Source: Armatimonadota bacterium
GTDB taxonomy: Bacteria > Sysuimicrobiota > Sysuimicrobiia > Sysuimicrobiales > Humicultoraceae
Length of the DNA stretch: 64,000 bases
Reading direction: 5' to 3'
Assembly: GCA_031459715.1 (NCBI GenBank)
Contig: JAVKIA010000002.1
Span: forward strand, 64,596 to 128,595
Part shown: piece by piece, positions 18,275-26,418 of the stretch
Numbering within the stretch: position 1 is the stretch's first letter
How the letters are laid out: each line of letters starts with the position of its first letter
Program-made: the position numbers and the translations under genes
The notes under the pieces: generated by a model
The model's database searches: none
The model's input: the letters and a program-made list of their open reading frames with translations, nothing else
Told to the model about the DNA's origin: nothing

Positions 18275-19425
18275 GCCGCACCCTCCAGTGATGCCGCGGG
18301 CCGGTCCAGCCCCACCGCCACCTGCCCCGCCTGCCCGGCTACGGGCAGAGCCACGGTGAAGGTGCTGCCCTTCCCCGGCGTGCTCTCCGCCGTGATCACC
18401 CCGCCGTGCGCCTCCACGATCTTGCGCGTCACCGCCAGCCCCAGCCCCGCACCCACCTCCCCGGCCATCCCGGCCCGCCCGCGGTAGAAGGCGCCGAAGA
18501 TGTGAGGGAGCTCGTCGGGGGGAATACCCACGCCCTGGTCGCTGACGCCGATGTGTACCTGCTCCCCCTCGACCCGCGCCGCCACGGTGATGCTGCCACC
18601 GGGGTAGGAGTACTTGACCGCGTTGTGCAGGAGGTTGACCAGCGCCTGCACCAGGGTCACTTCGTCCCCGACCACCGGAGGCAACCCTTCGGGGAGAGCC
18701 GTGCCGATCTGCAGATCCTTGCGTCGGGCGAAGGGCTGTACCGCCTCCACCGCCCGGGCCACCAGGTCTGCCACGGCCGTGGGCCGGAAGCGTTCCCGGA
18801 TGCCACGCAGGTCCACGGAGATCGCCCGAAGCCAGGTATCCACCATCTGCAGGAGGTCGGCCAGGCGCGCCTGCAGGCGGGCCAGCCGCTCCCGTTGCGC
18901 CTCGGTCAGGGCTTCCCGCAGCTCTGCCGCCAGCAGATAGAGGCTCTGCTGAACCGCCGCCAGAGGGGACTTCACCTCATGGGCGATGATGGCGGCGAAG
19001 TGCTCCCGCAGCATCTCCTGCTCTCGACGCAGGGCCATCGTCTCCTGCACCAGCCGCCTTCGCTCCAGGCCGCGGCGGGTGATCAGTCGCAGCTCCTCCG
19101 GGGTGAAGGGCTTGGGCACGAAGTCGTAGGCCCCCCGCTGCATGGCCTCCACAGCTGAGGCCAGCGTGGCGTAGCCGGTGACGACGATGGTGACCACGGA
19201 GGGATCGGCGGCGCGGATGCGCTCCAGTACCTCCATCCCCGACATCCCCGGCATCTTCAGGTCCAGGTAGACCAGGTCGGGGCGAAACTCTTCCACCTGC
19301 CGCAGTCCCTGCGCCCCGTCGGAGGCTGTGGCCACGGCGTAGCCGGCGGCGCGGAGGATCTCGCTGCAGGAATCCAGAACGATCTCCTCGTCGTCCACGA
19401 TGAGGATGCGCCCGGTGACCTCCAC
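18271..19425 (-). CDS. Hybrid receiver-histidine kinase
   Basis: A 384-residue protein with an N-terminal receiver (RILIVDDEEIVLDS, phospho-acceptor Asp in LVYLDLKMPGMSG, VVTGYA, PKPF) followed by a cytoplasmic histidine kinase: His in FAAIIAHEVKSPL, N-box LVNLLHNAVKYS, G1 DQGVGIP, G2 GAGLGLAV. There are no membrane segments and no PAS domain. The GTG at 19423-19425, three bases after the sensor-kinase stop, is chosen because the longer frame runs through that gene. It probably takes phosphate from the membrane sensor kinase upstream and passes it to the stand-alone receiver. Confidence 0.9.
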   Translation of the reverse strand: MEVTGRILIVDDEEIVLDSCSEILRAAGYAVATASDGAQGLRQVEEFRPDLVYLDLKMPGMSGMEVLERIRAADPSVVTIVVTGYATLASAVEAMQRGAYDFVPKPFTPEELRLITRRGLERRRLVQETMALRREQEMLREHFAAIIAHEVKSPLAAVQQSLYLLAAELREALTEAQRERLARLQARLADLLQMVDTWLRAISVDLRGIRERFRPTAVADLVARAVEAVQPFARRKDLQIGTALPEGLPPVVGDEVTLVQALVNLLHNAVKYSYPGGSITVAARVEGEQVHIGVSDQGVGIPPDELPHIFGAFYRGRAGMAGEVGAGLGLAVTRKIVEAHGGVITAESTPGKGSTFTVALPVAGQAGQVAVGLDRPAASLEGAA

Positions 19426-19427
19426 CG

Positions 19428-21437
19428 CTACGCCTCCTGTCCGGCGGCGGGCAGGCTCACCGTGAAGGTGGTTCCCCTGCCCACCTCGCTCTGCACGTTG
19501 ATGGCACCCCGGTGTTCCTGGACGATGCGGTAGCTGATAGCCAGCCCCAGCCCGATCCCCCGGCCTGAGGGCTTGGTGCTGAAGAACGGGTCGAAGATCC
19601 GCTCCAGGTCCTCGGGGCGGATGCCGCGCCCGGTGTCGCTGATGGCGATGTGGATCATCCGGGCCACAGGGTCGTAGGACGTGGTGGCGATCAAGGTGCC
19701 GGTCCCGTCCATGGCCTCCGCGGCGTTTACGATGATGTTCATGAACACCTGCTGCATCTGGGCGGGGTCCGCCATCACCGACGGCAGGCCTGGCTGCAAG
19801 TTGCGGATGACCCGGATGTTGTGGAACATCGCCTGGTGCTCCACCAGGCCCAGGCATTCCTGGAGGATGCTGTTAACGTTGGCCGGTCGCACCTGCGGCG
19901 GGCGCGGTCGGGCAAAGTCCAGCAGCCCCTGGATGATCTCCCGGCTGCGGTCGGCCTGGACGGCGATCTTCTGCAGCGCCGGCCGCAGCGGGTCATCCGA
20001 CGGGACCTTCTCCAGCAGCATGTGCGCGTAGGCCAGGATCCCCTGAAGGGGGTTGTTCAGCTCATGCGCCACCCCGGCGGCCAGCTGCCCGGTGATGGCC
20101 AGCCGCTCGGACTCGCGGATGCGGCTCTGGGCGTACTCCCGCAACTGCGCATCGCGCTGCTGCAGGGAGGCGGCCATAGCATTGAAGGCCTCCGCCAGCT
20201 CCTGCAGCTCATCGTTGGTGCGTAGGAACACACGCACATCCAGCTTCCCCCGGGCCATCTCCTGCGCGGCGTGAGTCATCCGGGCGATCCCGGCGGAGAC
20301 ACGGCGAGAGATGTAGTAGGAGACGACCATGGAGAGAATCCCGCCCATCAGGCTGATGGCCAGGAAGGCGGCAATGGTCCGCCGCCGGATAGCCACGTAC
20401 TTCCCCTCCAGCACGCCCACGTAGAGGATCCCGATGATTCGGTCATCCAGGGCACGGATGGGCTCGTAGGCTGCGATGTACCAGTTGTTCACCACGAAGG
20501 CCCGGCTGGTCCAGCGCTGTCCCTGCTCTACCACCCGGCGGTAGACGTCCGAGGCGACACGGGTGCCCACGGCACGGCTGCCGTCAGCATTGGGCACGTT
20601 GGTGGCGATACGCAGGTCGTCAAGGAAGATGGTGGCGGTGCCCACGTCCCGCCCGCCGTAGCGCAACCCCTGGAAGACGGTCTCCTTCACCCTGTCCACG
20701 ATCTCGTAGTTGCGGTTCAGCAGCACGCCGCCGTAGAGAAAGCCGATCAGCCCGCCGCGCCCATCCAGGACGGGCGCCACTGTCTCCAGCACCATGCCGG
20801 CGGTTTCCTCGGTCTCCGGGCGCGGCCGCGCCCTGGGCGTGGGAACGAAACGGATGTAGGCCCGGTCCGCCAGGAGCGGCGACTCCAGTCGCAGGTCGGT
20901 CCCGGGTATGACGCTCACCGCAGCCACCGGCACCTTCCGCGCCCGTGCCGCGGCCAGCAGCGGGTCGTGGTTGCGGTAGTCGCCAGCCACCCCCGGATTG
21001 CTGGTTCGCAGCAGAACCCTGCCGGCGGCGTCGGTCACCGTGAGGAAGTCCAGCCCCTCGCTGCGGGCGACGCGGGCCAGCTCCGCCGCCGCCTCCTCGA
21101 TTTTCCCCCTCTCCAGAGCGCTCCTGAGGAAGAAGCGGTCCGCGGTCAGCCGGACCACGGCGTGCACGTTGTTCAGGCGGCCATAGAGGAGCTCCCGCGC
21201 CGTGTTCAGGGCGTTGGTGACCGAGGTCTGCGCCTCGGAGAGGATCAGCCGGCCAACCAGCTGCGTCCCCACCACCATGAAGACGATTACGGCGATGAAG
21301 ATGATCAGCAGGTAGCTGAAGACCAGCTTGGCGCCGATGGACAGCCGTCGCCGGACGGCCGGTGCCAGCCAGCGCCGCACCGCGGGCAGCACAGGCCGTG
21401 CGCTCGCCTGGCGGAAAAGCTGATGCACCGTACTCAC
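19428..21437 (-). CDS. Membrane sensor histidine kinase with extracytoplasmic Cache-like domain
   Basis: About 670 residues. A first membrane helix (KLVFSYLLIIFIAVIVFMVV) and a second near residue 340 (AFLAISLMGGILSMVVSYYI) flank an extracytoplasmic region that looks like a Cache-type ligand-binding domain (VPVAAVSVIPG, GFLYGGVLLNRN). Then come HAMP (ISRRVSAGIARMTHAAQEM), the His box GVAHELNNPLQGIL, N-box IIVNAAEAMDG, G1 DTGRGI and G2 GIGLGLAIS. The start is uncertain: GTG 21437 or 21428, with an in-frame TTG at 21476. It sits between the HdrD-like gene and the hybrid kinase. Confidence 0.9.
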   Translation of the reverse strand: MSTVHQLFRQASARPVLPAVRRWLAPAVRRRLSIGAKLVFSYLLIIFIAVIVFMVVGTQLVGRLILSEAQTSVTNALNTARELLYGRLNNVHAVVRLTADRFFLRSALERGKIEEAAAELARVARSEGLDFLTVTDAAGRVLLRTSNPGVAGDYRNHDPLLAAARARKVPVAAVSVIPGTDLRLESPLLADRAYIRFVPTPRARPRPETEETAGMVLETVAPVLDGRGGLIGFLYGGVLLNRNYEIVDRVKETVFQGLRYGGRDVGTATIFLDDLRIATNVPNADGSRAVGTRVASDVYRRVVEQGQRWTSRAFVVNNWYIAAYEPIRALDDRIIGILYVGVLEGKYVAIRRRTIAAFLAISLMGGILSMVVSYYISRRVSAGIARMTHAAQEMARGKLDVRVFLRTNDELQELAEAFNAMAASLQQRDAQLREYAQSRIRESERLAITGQLAAGVAHELNNPLQGILAYAHMLLEKVPSDDPLRPALQKIAVQADRSREIIQGLLDFARPRPPQVRPANVNSILQECLGLVEHQAMFHNIRVIRNLQPGLPSVMADPAQMQQVFMNIIVNAAEAMDGTGTLIATTSYDPVARMIHIAISDTGRGIRPEDLERIFDPFFSTKPSGRGIGLGLAISYRIVQEHRGAINVQSEVGRGTTFTVSLPAAGQEA

Positions 21438-21491
21438 GTGCGTCGTCGCCCTACCGCTCCTCCTGCGGCAGATCAAGCCGCGTCACGCCGG

Positions 21492-22703
21492 CTAGCTGAC
21501 CAGGGCTTCGGCCAGCAGTTCCACCACATCGCGCACGACCATCCGCTTCTCGTAGCCCAGCACCTTCAGCGCGTCCTCGAAGCGGGCGACCTCGTAGGGG
21601 CAGGAGACGGCCAGCACGTCCGCACCGGTGGCCACCGCCTCCTGCACCCGCCGCTCCGACAGCCGCTCGTAGCCCTTGGCCTTGTAGTAGGCGTCCAGCC
21701 ACATGCCTCCACCGCCCCCGCCGCAGCAGACCGTGTTTACCCGGTTGTGTGCCATCTCCAGGAGTCGTATCCCGGGGATCGCCGTCAGGAGCTGCCGTGG
21801 CTCGTCGTAGTAGCCGTTGTGCCGGCCCAGACAGCAGGAGTCGTGATACGTTACGGCATATCCCAGGCGTCGTCTCAGCAACGGCCGGAGGCGCTCCAGG
21901 TGCCGCACCAGGAAGGGGACCGTGTGTTCCACTGGGAAGGCAAAGCCCAAGGCGGGGTATTGATACTTGAAGGCGTCGTAGGCGTGCGGGTCCCCGGTGA
22001 CCAGACGGTCAAAACGGTACTTCTGCAGTACGGCCATGTTGTAGTCAGTGAGGGTACCGAAGAGGCCCGCTTCGCCCACCAGCCGGGAGCACTCCCCGGC
22101 GCACTTCTCTTCGTGGGCCAGGATGGCGAAGTCCACGCCCAGGGCGTGGAAGACCCTGGCGGTGGCGCGGCTGACCTCCTGCCCGCGCGGCGTGTAGGAG
22201 GGGTAGCACTCCACGAACCAGAGGACGTCCACCGGTCGCGGCGTCTCCGCCAGGATGCGCACAGGTACCTCCGCACCCTTCGTCCATTCGCCCCGGCGCC
22301 GCGGCGGGAGGCCCATAGGGTTGCCGTAACGCAGGGTGTTGTCCAGGGCCCGCCGCAGCTCCGTCGGCACGTCGGGTAGGCGGAGGAAGACCTCCTCTTT
22401 GACCAGGGGCAGGAGGACCTCGGTCAGACGGATGCCTCGGGGGCACTTGGCCATGCAGGCGTAGCAGGCGACGCAGGTGAGCATGCTGTCACTGGAGAGC
22501 GCCTCCTCCAGCATCCCCGCGCGCAGCAGTCCGATGATCCGCCGCGGCGGGTAGTCCATCACCTCCCCGTGGGGGCAGGTCCCCGCGCAGACACCGCACT
22601 GAATGCAGGTGAGGATCCGCCGCCCCTCAGGAGTCGCCAGCAGATTTGCCAGTGCCGGCTCCGCTACAAACTCCGAGCCGCCGGCCGCGACTGCGTCAGA
22701 CAT
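21492..22703 (-). CDS. HdrD-like iron-sulfur oxidoreductase (ferredoxin plus two CCG domains)
   Basis: A 403-residue HdrC-HdrB type fusion without membrane helices. Two ferredoxin motifs (CIQCGVCAGTCPHGEV, CVACYACMAKCPRGIRL) precede a degenerate first CCG domain (FVECYPSYTP ... EEKCAGECSRLVG) and an intact second (YHDSCCLGRHNG ... TVCCGGGGGG ... VSCPYE). The ATG at 22703 (MSDAVAAGG) follows a GAGGACGG ribosome site. It closely resembles the soluble half of the membrane oxidoreductase at 12494-14602, suggesting an alternative electron donor or acceptor for the Hdr or Etf system. First gene of the operon. Confidence 0.88.
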   Translation of the reverse strand: MSDAVAAGGSEFVAEPALANLLATPEGRRILTCIQCGVCAGTCPHGEVMDYPPRRIIGLLRAGMLEEALSSDSMLTCVACYACMAKCPRGIRLTEVLLPLVKEEVFLRLPDVPTELRRALDNTLRYGNPMGLPPRRRGEWTKGAEVPVRILAETPRPVDVLWFVECYPSYTPRGQEVSRATARVFHALGVDFAILAHEEKCAGECSRLVGEAGLFGTLTDYNMAVLQKYRFDRLVTGDPHAYDAFKYQYPALGFAFPVEHTVPFLVRHLERLRPLLRRRLGYAVTYHDSCCLGRHNGYYDEPRQLLTAIPGIRLLEMAHNRVNTVCCGGGGGGMWLDAYYKAKGYERLSERRVQEAVATGADVLAVSCPYEVARFEDALKVLGYEKRMVVRDVVELLAEALVS

Positions 22704-23055
22704 CGGCCCACCGTCCTCGCAAGATGTATCTCCGGGACCATGGTAGGCGCGGCCGGCCGCCGGTGGCATCGGGCAGGCAGTTGAAACACCCTGCGCAGGG
22801 GTGCTGCGGAAACCGCACGGCCACTGTATGCGCACCACCCGTTAGAACTATTCCCATTGTCCCATCGGGCCAGAGGTAGGCCGCAGGCAGATCGGGCCCG
22901 GCACCCTCCTGGCCGCTATCCGCAGTGCGCATACCGCCGGCACCGGGAGTGGGACAACACCGCCCCGGTTCAGGCTCTTCTCCCCCGGGATACTAGGGAG
23001 CTTGCTCGATGCGCCGCCCTGGCCCCGCACCTAGCGTGAGACGGGGGTGGGTTCT
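22704..23055. promoter_or_regulatory. Divergent intergenic region between the Hdr operon and the HybAB-like genes
   Basis: These 352 bases hold no credible gene. They contain a 10-base motif GTATGCGCAC at 22826-22835 whose reverse complement occurs at 22925-22934, an inverted pair about 100 bases apart, suitable for a regulator that loops or serves both promoters. A possible plus-strand promoter is TTCAGG (22969-22974), 16 bases, TACTAG (22991-22996). No convincing minus-strand -35/-10 pair was found for the large operon. All functions here are inferred. Confidence 0.35.
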
Positions 23056-23367
23056 ATGACGTCCATCGTGCCGCGGCAAGCGGGGCAGCCAAACCCCGCC
23101 GGAGCGGCCGACCGGTCGGTCTGCCCGGCCGCCGCCCTCAGCTTCGCCCTGGGGCTAATGGCCCTGCGGCTGTGCTGGTTGCCGGGGGTGAACTGCGCGC
23201 TGGCCCTGGGGGCGGTGGGGGCGGGCGTCCTGGGGTTCTTGCGGGTGGTGCGCAGCCGGGGCGGCCTGTGCGGGCTTGACGAGGCCGTCTCCGGCATCGT
23301 CCTGGGGGTGATCGTGCTGGGCCTCTCAGTGTTCTTCGTCTCGGCATTCGTGGGGGCCTGGCGCTAG
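23056..23367 (+). CDS. Small membrane protein of unknown function
   Basis: A 103-residue protein from the ATG at 23056 (a GTG at 23047 is in frame). Two hydrophobic stretches, about residues 25-60 and 75-100, predict two or three membrane segments, with a short loop RVVRSRGGLCGLDEAVSG between them. The pattern resembles DUF4190-type membrane proteins, which have no known activity. It ends 4 bases before the HybA-like gene, so it is probably part of that transcription unit. No homologue is recognised with confidence. Confidence 0.65.
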   Translation: MTSIVPRQAGQPNPAGAADRSVCPAAALSFALGLMALRLCWLPGVNCALALGAVGAGVLGFLRVVRSRGGLCGLDEAVSGIVLGVIVLGLSVFFVSAFVGAWR

Positions 23368-23371
23368 GACC

Positions 23372-24265
23372 ATGGCTGTACGGCTGAACAGGCGCCAGTT
23401 CCTGCAGCTGGCGGCGGCGGCAGGCGCCGGGGTGACGGTGCTCTCGGCGGCGCCGCCTGTCGCGGCCCGGGCGGGTTGGGCCACGGGAACCGCCGCGGCA
23501 GCGATCCTCATCGATATCGCTCGCTGCATCGGCTGCCGGTCCTGCGAGGCAGCCTGCAAAGCCTATCACAACTTCCCGCAGGGCGAGGCGCGGGACCTGA
23601 GCCCTACCGCCTGGACCTATGTCCGGACCATAGCGCTGCAAAGCCCGCGCCCACACCTCAACCTGGGGGATGGGGGAGCTGGTCGTCGGACGTTCAAGGT
23701 CCAGTGCATGCACTGCCTGACGCCGGCGTGCGCCTCAGCCTGCCCGGTGGCTGCACTGCAGAAGACGCCGCAGGGACCCGTGGTCTACGATGCCAGCCGC
23801 TGCATCGGCTGCCGTTACTGCATGGTGGCCTGCCCCTTCCAGGTGCCCCGCTTCGAATGGCGCAGCCCGCTGCCCCGGATCACCAAGTGCAACATGTGCG
23901 CGGAGCGGCAGCAGCGGAGGGAACTCCCCGCCTGCGTGGAGGCCTGCCCTGTGGGGGCGCTGCAGTTTGGCCTACGCCCCGCCCTGCTGGCCGAGGCGGC
24001 CCGGCGGATCAGTGCGGACCCTCGCTACGTGCCGGCCATCTTCGGAGCGGAGGAGGCAGGCGGCACGTCCGTCCTGTACATCTCCGACGTCCCGTTTGAG
24101 GAGCTCGGCTTCCCGGTGGTGGTCTGCGAGCCTCTTCCCGCGTACACCTGGCGCGTCCTGGGCAAACTGCCTGGGATCGTCCTTACGCTGGGGGCGTTGC
24201 TCACCGCCGTGGAGGCCCTGGCCCGCCGCCGCAATACCCTGCCGCCTCCGGGGGGCGCAGCATGA
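23372..24265 (+). CDS. HybA-like Tat-exported ferredoxin with four [4Fe-4S] motifs
   Basis: A 297-residue protein. The N-terminal Tat signal is RRQFLQLAAAAGAGV with a following A-rich region. Four Fe-S motifs follow: CIGCRSCEAACKAYH, CMHCLTPACASACPVAAL, CIGCRYCMVACPF and CNMCAERQQRRELPACVEACPVGAL. A C-terminal hydrophobic helix (about residues 262-280) would anchor it in the membrane, as in HybA. It overlaps the NrfD-like gene by 4 bases. It is the electron-transfer half of a periplasm-facing quinone module, but no catalytic subunit is encoded beside it. Confidence 0.9.
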   Translation: MAVRLNRRQFLQLAAAAGAGVTVLSAAPPVAARAGWATGTAAAAILIDIARCIGCRSCEAACKAYHNFPQGEARDLSPTAWTYVRTIALQSPRPHLNLGDGGAGRRTFKVQCMHCLTPACASACPVAALQKTPQGPVVYDASRCIGCRYCMVACPFQVPRFEWRSPLPRITKCNMCAERQQRRELPACVEACPVGALQFGLRPALLAEAARRISADPRYVPAIFGAEEAGGTSVLYISDVPFEELGFPVVVCEPLPAYTWRVLGKLPGIVLTLGALLTAVEALARRRNTLPPPGGAA

Positions 24266-25386
24266 GGATGTGGCGGCGGCGTCCCTCTCCTGGACGGCTC
24301 GTGCTGTGGGTGCTGTTTCTGGGCGCGCTAGCCATCAGCGCACGCCGCTTCGCCTTCGGCCTCGGGTCCGTCACGCACCTCTCGGACCGCTTCCCCTGGG
24401 GGCTGTGGGTCGCCGTCGACGTGCTCGGTGGGGTGGCCTTGGCCGCGGGAGGCTTCACCATGGCCGCCGCCGTCTACGTGCTGCACAACGAGCGCTACCG
24501 CCCTCTGGTGCGGCCCGCGGTGGTCACGGGGTTCCTCGGGTACGTACTGGTCATTGCCGCCCTGCTGGTGGACCTCGGCCGCCCCTACCGGATCTGGCAT
24601 CCGGTGATCATGTGGAACCCGCACTCGGTGATGTTCGAGGTAGCCTGGTGCGTGCTGCTCTATACGCTGGTGCTCGCCCTCGAGTTCGGACAGATGGTGC
24701 TGGAGCGGCTGGGACGCCTGACCATGCTGCGCCTGACCCGTCTGGCCATGCCCCCCCTGGTGGTGGCGGGGGTAATCCTCTCCATGCTGCACCAGTCGTC
24801 CCTGGGGACGCTCTTCCTCATCGTGCCCGGCAAGCTCCACCCGTTGTGGTACACGCCGCTGCTGCCGGTCTTCTTTTTCGTCTCCGCCCTGGCCGTCGGG
24901 CCGGCCATGGTCCTGGTGGAATCGTTCCTGAGCTCCCGCGCCCTCAAGCGCGAGCTGGAACTACCTCTCCTGAGGGACCTGGCCCGTATCTCCTTTGTCA
25001 TTCTCTCCATCTACCTGGGGCTAAAGGTCACGGATCTGACCGCCCGGGGGGCCTGGACGCACGCCCTGACTCCGTCGGTAGAGGGACGCCTGTTTGCCGC
25101 AGAGCTCCTGCTGGGCGTGGTCATTCCCCTGGTCCTTCTGGCCACGAACGGCGGCCCAGGGGCGAGCCGGCATGTGCTGGCCGCGACGCTGGTGGTCCTG
25201 GGAGTGCTGCTCAATCGCCTGAACGTGGCCATCACCGGCATGCTGGCCGGCAGCCACGCCACCTACGTTCCCGCCTGGACGGAGGTGGTAGTGACCCTGG
25301 GCATTACCTCCGCAGGGATCCTGGCCTACCTGTGGGTCGCCGAGCATTTGCCGGTGTTTCCCCAACGCAAACACGCCACCCTGTAG
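24262..25386 (+). CDS. HybB/NrfD-family integral membrane quinone-interacting subunit
   Basis: A 374-residue protein with about nine or ten membrane helices through its length and the family hallmarks DRFPWGLWVAVDVLGGVALAA (residues about 43-63) and LDLGRPYRIW-like VDLGRPYRIWHPVI, then WYTPLLPVFFFVSALAVGPAM. NrfD-family proteins exchange electrons between a peripheral Fe-S protein and the quinone pool without heme. Paired with the HybA-like protein it would form a membrane electron conduit. The partner enzyme is not in the window. Confidence 0.9.
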   Translation: MRMWRRRPSPGRLVLWVLFLGALAISARRFAFGLGSVTHLSDRFPWGLWVAVDVLGGVALAAGGFTMAAAVYVLHNERYRPLVRPAVVTGFLGYVLVIAALLVDLGRPYRIWHPVIMWNPHSVMFEVAWCVLLYTLVLALEFGQMVLERLGRLTMLRLTRLAMPPLVVAGVILSMLHQSSLGTLFLIVPGKLHPLWYTPLLPVFFFVSALAVGPAMVLVESFLSSRALKRELELPLLRDLARISFVILSIYLGLKVTDLTARGAWTHALTPSVEGRLFAAELLLGVVIPLVLLATNGGPGASRHVLAATLVVLGVLLNRLNVAITGMLAGSHATYVPAWTEVVVTLGITSAGILAYLWVAEHLPVFPQRKHATL

Positions 25387-25482
25387 AGGGCACCTTCCTC
25401 AGGAGGAGTGCCATGCCGGGAGCGAGGGTAGGGGCAGGTGGTGACCCTCGCGAAACCTGTAGTGGACGGACCAGGGGGAGCC

Positions 25483-26328
25483 GTGAACCGCCACGCCTCT
25501 GCCACCCTGCGAACGCTGCTGTCCCGCGTGGCTCTCCTCGAACAGCAGGTGGCCCGGATGGCGCCCACCGTCGATGCCACCTTGCGCCACCGGGGATGGC
25601 CCGCTGCCGTCCACTCCCGCGACGACCGCCTGCTCCTGCCGCACCCCGCCAGCCAAGCCCTCATCGACCGCTACTACGCCGATCTCCGCCACTACCACTT
25701 CCGCCGCATCCTTCAGGAGGCGGCCGAGCGGCGGAGGCTCGGCCCTGTCGCCGTGCGTCGGCTGGTGGAGCGATGGGGCCCACGCAGCGCAACCACCCTG
25801 GATCGGCTGGTGGAGTACGGCCTGCTCACCCGGCGGGGGAAGGGGTTTGTGCTGACGGCGGAGGAGACAAAAACCTTCGGGGAGACGCTGGAATGGTTCG
25901 TCGCCCAGGTGTTTGCCCGGGAGTTCGCGGCACCGGCGGCCTGGGATGTGCGGGTCCGCGGCCTGGAACGCGGCGGGGACTTCGACGTCCTGGTGGTGCT
26001 GGACGGCCGCCTGGGCTACGTGGAGTGCAAGGGCAGCCCCCCGTACAACGTCTCCGCGGACGTCCTGGCCCGCTACCTGGAGCGCACCCGCCACCTCGGC
26101 CCGGACTTCACCATCCTCCTCCTGGACACGACGCTACGCATCGAGCGCAACATCATCGACAACCTGGTCCGCCTGCTGCGCGGCGGGGGTGAGCCGCCTC
26201 AGGTGCTCCGGGTGACGCCGGGCGTTTATGAAGTAGCTGGAGGTATCCCGTCGTTCGTGGTCACCAGCCGCCGCAGCCTGGTGGCCAATCTGGCTGTCTG
26301 CCTCCGCCGCCTTCACGGCGCGCGGTAA
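25483..26328 (+). CDS. Uncharacterised protein with winged-helix and PD-(D/E)XK nuclease-like domain
   Basis: Of unknown function, 281 residues from the GTG at 25483, which has GGGGGAG six bases upstream; in-frame GTGs at 25438 and 25441 lack a ribosome site. An N-terminal coiled stretch (TLRTLLSRVALLEQQVARM) precedes a winged-helix-like segment (VRRLVERWGPRSATTLDRLV) and a PD-(D/E)XK signature: GGDFDVLVVLDGRLGYVECKG (Asp, then Glu-x-Lys), with ERNIIDNLVRLL after it. No methylase, helicase or other restriction partner is adjacent. It is convergent with the MntA-HepT locus. Confidence 0.7.
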   Translation: MNRHASATLRTLLSRVALLEQQVARMAPTVDATLRHRGWPAAVHSRDDRLLLPHPASQALIDRYYADLRHYHFRRILQEAAERRRLGPVAVRRLVERWGPRSATTLDRLVEYGLLTRRGKGFVLTAEETKTFGETLEWFVAQVFAREFAAPAAWDVRVRGLERGGDFDVLVVLDGRLGYVECKGSPPYNVSADVLARYLERTRHLGPDFTILLLDTTLRIERNIIDNLVRLLRGGGEPPQVLRVTPGVYEVAGGIPSFVVTSRRSLVANLAVCLRRLHGAR

Positions 26329-26418
26329 ACGGCGGGAAACCTGCAGGGACGACCGAGGGGCTTCCGGCCCGCAGCGGGCGTGTCCGGCTATTCTGGCGCT
26401 TTCACTGCAGGCACCCCG

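Noticed and set aside
25413-25482. ATG at 25413 with AGGAGGAG as start of the nuclease-like gene
   Set aside because: This frame does not lead into the conserved protein, and a stop at 25429 blocks extension of the correct frame; GTG 25483 fits better.
23790-26192. An 800-codon plus-strand open frame across hybA, hybB and the nuclease-like gene
   Set aside because: It runs out of frame through three recognisable genes and has shadow composition.
26329-26418. Terminator between the nuclease-like gene and the MntA-HepT locus
   Set aside because: Only short GC-rich dyads (such as GCCCG-CAG-CGGGC) are visible, with no T-run, not beyond expectation for this composition.
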